Shown: in pieces, positions 9,630 to 19,900 of the stretch
Numbering within the stretch: position 1 is the stretch's first letter
How the letters are laid out: each line of letters opens with the position of its first letter
Origin: Hofstenia miamia
Lineage: Eukaryota > Xenacoelomorpha > Acoela > Hofsteniidae
Length of the DNA stretch: 64,000 nucleotides
Assembly: GCA_900660155.1 (NCBI GenBank)
Contig: CABFPE010000134.1
Coordinates: 87,587 to 151,586, forward strand
Direction: 5' to 3'
Notes under the pieces: model-generated
What the model saw: the letters and a program-made list of their open reading frames with translations, nothing else
Database searches by the model: none
Told to the model about the DNA's origin: nothing
Position numbers and translations under genes: made by a program

Positions 9630-12600
9630 CTAAAATACTGCAGTTGCAAAATATATGATATATAGGAAATTAACTAAGAACACACATGTACATCTAAATT
9701 AAAAGATATACAATAGGATTTGGTAGAGCTAGCTTCAGTAGTCGATTTTTTTCTTGTTGTCGCGAATCTGTTGTTAGTGTATTAGCAGAGCGCCTAGACA
9801 CTAAGTACATAATTTTGCTCCAATCTTTGCATATTCACTTAGAAATATAAAAAAATGCAAGTGCTCAACCCTATTGGAGTGTATTTCCTCTCCCTATTAA
9901 ACTTTGATTATTACTAAAAAAATTGTTGAGCTTTCCTATTCAGACTTAGTGACATTCCCAACGTTTATTGCAGTCATAGCCCCCAATAATAAAAATTTCT
10001 AAAGAGCTGCTCATTTTATGTGTTATTGTTTTCAACTGGGTGCACGGTTTTCCCATTTTTGCAAAAACTTATATTGTTAGTGTGAAAATGTATGAAAAAT
10101 AAGGAAGAAAATTATATTTGATTAGTTCAGGATGAGATTTAACCAATATTTAATCTAATTCAAAAAGTACACCAATTTTTAGGTTTGATGACGTCATCAA
10201 AATAATGATGGCATCAAATTTTTAAACATTGGGAATTAAGGGTGCTGATATGAGGAACATGCAAATTTTCATTTTAATATCATTATCCGATTCAAAGTTA
10301 GATATGTGGGAGAAGTACTTTCTCTCCAGGCCTGAGCAGGCCAAAAAAGCCAAGGTCAACGAGGGTTAAGAAATCAAATGTTTGTACGAACTATTTCCAA
10401 GATTGTCACATGCTAAAATTAAATCTGGAATTTATATGGAATTCATGTATCACACGTCACTTGCTTGATGCTTGGTAATATAAAAACATTTCCTATTTTT
10501 AGGAAACAATCTGATGTATAATGAAGTAACAAACATTTTTTTCTTATTGTGAGAAATACAGTTACGAACACTGAATTATTTCAACTGAGCCAGGTAAATT
10601 CCGTCTTTTGTTATTTCTACCAGGGTTAGCGCCTACTGTATATTGTTGAAACCATTCCACAGTAAATAACATTATATTCTACTTCAAATCAAATAATTCA
10701 TTCAAAATAGAAATCTTTTAGTCGAAATGGAATTCCTCTATTTCGTAACTGATTTCTTATTGTGAGAAATACAGTTACGAACACTGAATTATTTCAACTG
10801 AGCCAGGTAAATTCCGTCTTTTGTTATTTCTACCAGGGTTAGCGCCTACTGTATATTGTTGAAACCATTCCACAGTAAATAACATTATATTCTACTTCAA
10901 ATCAAATAATTCATTCAAAATAGAAATCTTTTAGTCGAAATGGAATTCCTGCGCTTCAATATTGCAAATAACTATTCTATATTATTCATTTCCTCGTAAA
11001 CTATAAAGAGTCAAAAGTCAGATTACCCAGTTAATTATAATACGCTTAGAAAACGTATTTTAAAAACAAGAAACGCAACGATTGCAGAAATCTACAATCA
11101 ATTATTCGAAAAAATTCATCAACTATTCGGCGCCAATAATTATGTAGTATAATATGTTGCGCATATGTATAAGCATGTATGATCTTACATATTGTTGTTA
11201 ACATCCTAATCTATAGAATGCGAATAATTGGAAAATGGATTCTACTTTTGTGAATTTGATTAATTAATATAGAAGTAGACAAAGATTAAAACCTGCTGCA
11301 AAATGTTTTTGGCTAATCTTGGAACACCACAATAAACGAGACAGAGCTTTTCTTCAAGTTTGGATCTGGCAGCATCACTCATTTCACGCATTTCATAAGT
11401 AATTTTAACAGGCAGTGTTGGTTCAGAGCGTGATATTTTAAGTCCACCAGGTATCATTCCACCCACTTGATCTTGCCAGCCTCCACCTGTGGTCATAACC
11501 TGTTCAACCATTAACACTAAGTGATTTAAGGCGTCCAAATCGTAAGAGCGACAAGCCGCTCTTGCAACAGCAGCTAAAGCACATCCGGCTAAAATGCTAC
11601 TCGTTCCCAACCCAGAACCAAGAGGCAGATTTGACCAAGTTTCCAATTGATATCCGTTTGCGTCAAGCGGCGAAATCTCGAGAACCGTGAAAACTGCTTT
11701 CAACAGTGCACATTTCTCTGTTGGAGACACGACCACCAGATCAGAAGGCGATGTGCAAACCAGTGGATGCAAACCAGTTTGCACCAAAATTATTGATGAC
11801 TCACCTAAATAAAAAATTATAAATATTGTGATATATTAAATATGTACTAATCTAAGAAGAAAAATCTAACTTACAAAAAATGAAAATACCTTGCTTCAAT
11901 TAATATCTATTAAAATCATATTCTGGCTGTATATTGACACAACGATTCAAAAAATATTGCATTGTAATATAGAAAAATAACAGAATGTATAGTATGATGT
12001 GATAAAGGTTTCTAAACATGTCGCTAAAAAATTTTTTTCACTATCAATTGAAAATTCCAGAAGGGGTGGTGCAAAACCAGAGGCTTGACATCGGTTGAGT
12101 TGGGCGAGAACGAAATAGGGCCGATTCATTGCAAAAATGGCATAAACTTTCAAAAAAAGCCAGCTTAACAATTACCCAAAAGCGTATATCAATTCAAATG
12201 CAGTGAATGCTATAGAACATGCGTTGAAAAAATTTACATTAAGTTTTGAAAATTTACAGTAGTATATACTATACATGTAATTCAACTTAGGGTTTCCATT
12301 TTTAAGACACTCAACCTTGGTATAGCAAAAACCGAAAAATCGAAGTTTTCGATGTAAATCATATGAATTTTCTCAAAATGCGCCGAATTGCCATTAATTT
12401 TAAGAGCTTGGAAAGTAAGACTAAGGTCTAAATGTTCGGCCCATATACAAATATTTGCAAAACTAAAAAACGTAAAGAAAATGTACGTATCCCACTATAT
12501 AAAAGCGTTTTTCAATCACAAGACAATTCATAATGACATTAAATATTAGTTAGTTTTAGTTGCCTATATGCATTTGAACAAAAATCTCTTGAATTAGCAT

Positions 12601-15600
12601 GTGGCTAATAGAACATAAGAGTTGATAATTCAATGCCCATGAAAAGTAGTGCTGTGTTTACATAAACCACATGTTCATTCCAATGTTACTGCGAACACCG
12701 TGCAAAACTACTGTTACTAATTAATTGCCCAACGGAAGACGCGACTGACGAAATTAAACCTTAAACAGCCTGTTGTCAATTCAAAATGAACAAACCGCTT
12801 TTTCACATTTACAAGGAATTTTTTCAGGCATGGACACATCTTTTGGTGAATGTGAATAAAGCTTATTGCTGTGGAAAGAGTGCTTGAAAAGATTTTTTAT
12901 TTTCCATTGAAAATTCCGACTTTTTAAAAAAAATTTGAATCCGGATGAAGAACAATTTGACCGATGTCCGTCCGTTATTTCAAATTCTTTGTATATACTT
13001 GGGTGGATTGAGAATGAGGCCTTTGAAAACAAGAAACAGTAGACTTTGATAAAACCAATGTATGATTGTCAAGAAATCTGAAGACTTTCAAAATATCAAG
13101 AAAATGATTTAAAATATTCGACAATAAGCATTGATTAACGTGCGTAATTAAATCATGCGTCCAAAATTATTTAAATGTATGAATTGATACACCTGATCAC
13201 TAGCAACTCCTAATGAATTTGACCAGGGACGAATGTTAAGAATTTTAATTCAAAGAGACTATTATGAACATTGTTCTAAAAAAATTTCATCAGGGGTGGT
13301 AACCGCGTTTGCTGTTAACAGCAGATGCTGTTAATAGTAACAGCATAATGTGTGCTTTTAACAGCAAATCAAATTGGATTGAGCCAACAAAGCACTTTTA
13401 CACTATATTTTGCTGCCTTTAGGCTTATTATAAGTGTCTGCAAGTATATTTAAGTTAATGCATTATTGTGTACAACACTCATTATTTGATGTTATTTCAA
13501 ATATATTATGTTGCAGTTTTTCAATTGAAAATAACCAATATAATATTGATGTACTCATTAAACGCAATTGTTCTGATGATGTGAATTTTGTATCGAATTG
13601 GGATTTGTGGCAGATCATGCAAATTGGCTGAAGAACTAAATTTTACTTTTCCAACCATTAGCAACTGACTTCACTTGTTTAGTAATTTTGTAATTTTTGG
13701 TATTTTTTTGAAATTTAACTTTTAGAATATAATTTTAGCTATAAACTTTTATAGTAATTGGGTGGATATGCATAAGTTAGGATCCTGCTAATCAACAAAT
13801 TTATCTGAGTTCGAATCCAAATATTGAGTATATTTTTGCCAAATCGTACTGTATTAGGTCATTTAAGAACAAATGAAATTCAAAATTCTTAATGCATTGA
13901 ATAAATTTTCACCTAAATTAGGAATTCGGAAATTAGTCAAAAGCAACAACAATATGAAAATACATTGTACACATTTGAAAAATATGTAAACAAAGAAATA
14001 CATGCAAACAGGATTCATAAAAATTCAAATCTGAAGTATTTTTCAAATCCAAATCCAAATACTAAAATTGCAGCATCCCCGTATAAGTTTGGGGGCAGAC
14101 ATCATTGTTTCCAGGCCTAGGCATTGTTCTCAAAGGCTTTTAGTAACAAAATAATAGCACTAAACTTTACAAAATGGCTGCTGTTAATATTAACAGCAGA
14201 TAATACTGTTAACAGGAAATTTGCCAACCCTGTCAATAATTGTTTCTAAATATATAAGCATATTTAAAAATAGGGAGTGGAGATGTAGCACAACTACATA
14301 AGATTTGGATAAAATCTTTATCATGATGTTGGAACATTATAAATGAAATAAAACCTGGGATTCTTTTGCATCTAGCACCAATGGGCTTTTTTCCATCGAT
14401 TGAAAGAGATAAATTTATGACTGCGCCTCCAACTATGTAGCATTGTGGAGGAGTATCTGACCATCCACCGAAGAGATCGATGCGTGCAGGGCACTCAGCG
14501 GATGCCCACTGTGACGGCGAGAGAGGCTGCAACGTTTTGAAAGGATTTATGTGAACGTGTGAGAGCGATACGGTGATATTTATCATATGTTGAGTGGCAG
14601 CATCGTAATTTCTTGCAGCAGTGATTGATGATCCACCATTCTAAAAAATAATTAACAGACAGGTAATTTAACACAAAATAGTTAAATGAAGTCCCCATAG
14701 ATTTTGACAACCCATAAATATAGATTTGTAGAAAAAGTTCACTAGACGCAACAATCAATTTTAAAACCAAATATTTCAAGTGCAATTCCAAAAAAACGAA
14801 GAAAACTTTAATAAATCTTTGGAGTACCAAAACAATTTTCACTACTTTGTTTACCAGAAGGGTAATATATGTTAATTATGGTATAACTGGCAGTGCTAAT
14901 AATCTTCATAATGTACATCCACATATAAACAGTTCTGTACTGAATTGGATTTACGATAACAAGAACGTGTGATTGATTTCAATCTGGTGTTGACACAATA
15001 GCAGGTTCGACCCCTCATGCATGTAGATGAAAACTTGCATATCATTGAATTTTTTTCTAAGACATCACCAACAACCAAACAGAGAAACTTATGACATAGA
15101 CTTATGAAAAAATAACATTTCAATAAAAAATATCAATGACAGAAGAGGTGCACCCAAAACAATACAAAAATGTATTAATTAGCTACAGATTAGTAGAAAG
15201 AATTTATTGAATGGATCAAGTCCTTCAAAACTAAATAATGTTTAAACACACTGCTCTCAAATACGATACAATTTCAGTATCAACACCAGCAACAATTTAT
15301 ATTGATGGAGTGCACATGCAACTCTTTTGGTAAACCAATGGATAAAAAAAGCATAAATAGTTTAATGGTAAGAACAAAAATTCTTGAAAGAATAAAAATA
15401 CTGGTAGTAAAATTCAGTCGTATCCCCAACAGAGAAAAAGGCTAAACACCTAGCAAATTACATTATTACCAGACTAAATATTTTATCTAAACACAGAAAC
15501 ACTAATATATCTGAAGTAATTAGAACTGAGTGGTATTGAGAAATAATAAAACTCTGGTGTCTAAGTCTTACAGATAACCACTGTCTTCTGGCGTCAATCA

Positions 15601-16940
15601 TAAGTTGTACTCTTTTCAAAAGGTTATCTTTGAATAATTTTAATGCGGGTTGGAAGGCTGGATGATTGGAACCGCCGAACCTAATTCGATTATCCATCAA
15701 ATTAAGAACATCGGCAGTATGTGAAAAAATGCGAGTGATGCAGCAATAGTCATTAGAATTAGCGGCCTCCAAACAAAGTTCGTCCAGAAGAGCAAGTAAT
15801 TCATCTGCACGCCCATCAGAAACTAAATAATAACCAGATTAACTGAAATGATAACATACAAAGTTAAATATTTTTACAGGCTAATACTGAGATTTGATAA
15901 ATTGAAAAAATAAAGGGCTTTAATGGACATACAAATGCGTACTGTACTGTTCAATTAAAATTTTGAGAATATCATTTGTATTGCAAATATATAAATACAC
16001 ATATTTCTTAATAAAATTGCTGAAGGACAGTAAGCTATTAACAAATAAAAATAATAAGTTCAGCAATCTTGAATGCGCCTAGAGTGAAGTACAAAGATGT
16101 AATGTGAACAATATCAATTACTAATGCAGGAAATCTAAATAACCATGGAAGTACTAAAAAGTGCCTGAAAAATGATGTAGATTTTGTGTGATCACATACC
16201 TTGAAGTAAACCCATGTTATGGGATGTTCTCTAAAGATCGTAAAATACGAGATAAAAGTACAGAAAAACAGAGTAAATTTTGTTGAATAAGTGTGAATCC
16301 ATACCTTGGAAAAGCAAGCATGATGCTAAGAGACTTGCTCTAAAATCAAATTGAAAAATCATGTAAATGGGTGTGATGAATTTTGTACAAACATCAACTG
16401 AGAAATCTAAAAGTGATAGTTACCTTTTCGCATGTAATAAGGTGTTAGAAGTTGATGGTTTCTGAGGGTAAAACTCTGTCTGATTAGATCATCAGAAATT
16501 TTGTGAAGAAGGTCATTCCTGTTGGTAATGTATTGAGATGCATCAGCAGAAGCATAAATTTGTTTAAGCGAATACCTCTCACTTTGAAGCCAATTACGAA
16601 CTTGAACTTTGTCAATAACCACATCGCTGTTCTAAATATTCCGGAAAACTATTAAAAACTCAATTTCAAATTACCAAGCGCTTGTACAGAAACAGAATTG
16701 TACAAATATTTAAACAACAGGAAGTAAAAAATTTACTTCCTTCAAAAGGAAAGCTTAAAATGTTTCTACTTAGTAAACATTTAAACAGCACTGCTATTGA
16801 AGAAACAACATTGTATACATAACGTTGCTTCAGTGAATATTATAACTCAATAGTATTTCAAATTGACTATGCGATATACACATTAGTTTTACATATTTTA
16901 TCTCCTTTTGTGGTGTTGTACAGTAACATATTTGTATATA

Positions 16941-16978
<38 letters not shown>

Positions 16979-19900
16979 TATTGTAAATATTTGTATATAG
17001 ACATGATGCATTGTACAATCACAGTTCAAACTAAATAAGGTTTGTTAACATTATTCATATTTGGCTTACAATAAGAAACTGTCTTACTTTGGGCTAAATA
17101 ATCACTAAAATAATTGACACCTATACAACTATTTTTCATGTTTTGTTAAGTAAAAATGTGGATGGAGAAAGTGTAATGTGATGCTGTTTCTATTTCTAAT
17201 GTGTGAGGTTATTGGAGGTAGAATAAGTGTTTTCATGCCTTTTTCATTATAAATAATGAAATTGGATCAAGTAAGTCAGTTATATTTTTATATCATGATT
17301 CAAACTCAAATTTCAACAAAAAACGAGGCCAGTTTCACACGAACCTCTCCAAATTATGGTTTGCAACCCAAAGAGCTTCATTAAGTTCTATGTAATATTC
17401 GTCCTCCAAAACATGTGTCCTTCAGTTTTTCAGATTACTTTTTCATTCATTGAATGGTTCAAGGCATTGCTGGTTACCAAATATCACTTTTTAAACTTTG
17501 CAAACTCCCAAAAATTATTTCTCAATGCCTCGCAAAACTCTCTTGCATGTAATGTTGCGTAGTCAAAGGGTTCATAAATACCCACTTAGAGTAAAAACCC
17601 GAAATTGGCAAATGTCATTTTAACAAAACAAAGTTTATTAGCATTAGTAAAAAATGCTAAGAATCCAGTAACGCCCCTTTCACAAAACACTTTGCTTGAT
17701 GACACATTTTATTTGTTGTACATTTAAGCTGTTTAACATTGATAGCACATACTTACATTATCTTTGTTAACGAAATAGCAGTATTTACTAAACTATAGTC
17801 AATAAATGTATGCATTTTAAAGCGGGAAAATGAGAAATCTTGCAAACAGAATTAAAAATGCGAAAGAAATACTTACAGACTGAAGATTAATTAACGACAA
17901 AATATTATCCAAACAATTATTAAAGAGCCGCGCGGTGAAAAGCGTCCGCTCACAATTTTCTTCGAACAGATCATTTTCTGATATGTTGAGGCGAGCAACC
18001 AATTGATCAAGAGGTTTCATGAAAAAATTACCCTCATTGCAATCATCATGTTTGCCAAAGCCAACGAAAATGGCAGCTAAATTAGCAAGTTCACATAATC
18101 ATAAATGTGGCGGACAATTGATCGTTTAATTTATTCTATTAAAAATTAGATATTTGACGATTAATCCGCTACCACATTCTTAGAATGAAATTACTAGATT
18201 TTTGGAAAATAAGATTTGTAGTAAAATGCGAAGTCACAATTTAGACAATTTACCTTTGACCAAATGACTTTTGAAAATGATAGCATTTGACGGGATGGAT
18301 GCAAATATTATATCCACTCCATCAAGTTGAGAGTTCTCTCCAACAACACACTCGTCGATTATGCTGTTCATGATTACTGCTCGAGCACCGATCTAAATTA
18401 AATACACAATAATCTTCACTTATTGTTGTAAAGTACTTAGAACACATAAAAAGCGGCGAAATAAAAAAACAAGATTTTAGTAAAATATACATACCATGCT
18501 TTTCTTGACGACTGAGTTCTGCACATGGACATTTGGTTGAACATCGCATTTTTTAAGTATAGAATGGAGAAAACCACCCTTAATTGAGTTGTCAGTTCTT
18601 TCTGAAGGCACATTGCAAGTGATATAACTGTATTTATTAAAGGAAGCATAAAGCTTTTCAGCAAGATCGTCGTTGGAGGCTGCCTCATTCGATAGATAAT
18701 TTAAAAAATGAGTGACAATGCTTAGTCTCAATGGAATCACATCATTGTCCAAAGCAGCATACGTAGCTAAAATATATTTTGAATATCAAGTCAAATACTT
18801 ACATATATGGAAATACATAAAATATTTACTAGAAACTAACAACAATTTTTAGTAAGTTGTTAAAATCCTAATGGTATTTCGGGCAAATTGGAAAAGCGTC
18901 AATAATATCGTAAGAATTCAAACTATGATATGATGCACAAAGGGAAAGTAATTAAAACTGTGAATCTCCTGGTAATCTAAAGCCCTTTAAGTAATATAAT
19001 GCATCCATTTTTGAATACATTTATATTTTCCAATTTAATGGTAATGTGGTCAAAATTAAAGGATGAAAGTAACCGCAGTGTTTGTTAGTAAAGTGTTCTG
19101 AATAAAATCACAAGAACACAGGGCCTTTAATTGGCGATTTCCTTAATATTGAATACAACCAGATGCGATCCGAACCAATATCGAATTAGGGCGGCTCAAT
19201 TTTTCTTCTAAAATTATTATAAAACGATTAGTTATACAAATCTAATCTTATATTGCAACAGTGTAGTGATTTATGAAGTTCTCTCAAAAACCTTAAGGTA
19301 TATAGAAGGTGGTTCTAAAATCACGAAGAAAATAAATTTCTATAATTAAGTACACAATATCAGCAAATTCTCTCATTTGATAGAAAACAAATTGGAATTA
19401 TTACAGTAAATGCTCGATATGTGCAATGCGGCTAGCTTTCACTGCCACATACACTTTCTTTGCTCTTTTGTAATCCTAGAGATATTTGGCCCATTTCCCT
19501 AGAGAAAATTGTGTTAATTTTGTCCATATTACAGCTGGAGAGAGATCGGGTGATCGAGGTGGCCACCCTCTGTTCAAATTGGCGGCTGATGATTTTGCTT
19601 CCAAATTTCGTTGTTAGGTAATCTTTGACACAGTTTGCGATATTGAACAGAGCGCTATCCTGCTGAAAAATCCTTTTGCGCAGCATCCTCCTCTGCGCCC
19701 GAGTTATGACATGGGCCTTCAACTCTCACCTTAGCATTGTCATGAAAGAAGAAAGAAGGGACCATCATAGTTCAAGTAGATCCTGTCCAAACTGCCATTT
19801 TTGAGGGTGAAGGGATCATGTGGCCATAATGTGTAGAGTATTGTCACCCCATATGAAAGAATAGACACAGCTATCCATGAAGAAGTGTGCTCATTCGCCT

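Larger units (their letters stand above)
9630..11292 (-). other. FCSK intron 10
   Basis: 1.66-kb intron without coding sequence. It holds the 18-bp palindrome at 10184 and the 213-bp tandem duplication at 10541. Confidence 0.75.

Noticed and set aside
10541-10950. CRISPR or satellite array
   Set aside because: Only two units of a 213-bp period with no spacer pattern; a simple tandem duplication in a eukaryotic intron.
11947-13032. Minus-strand open stretches as extra FCSK exons
   Set aside because: Exons 9 and 10 join in phase across this intron and the translations have no family similarity.
13770-13835. tRNA-like segment with GAGTTCGAATCC resembling a B box
   Set aside because: A 5-bp anticodon-like stem is possible, but U33 is missing, the T stem does not pair and no acceptor stem closes. 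It also lies inside a hAT-like element.
14990-15025. GGTTCGACCCC resembling a tRNA B box
   Set aside because: No A box at proper spacing and the T stem pairs poorly.
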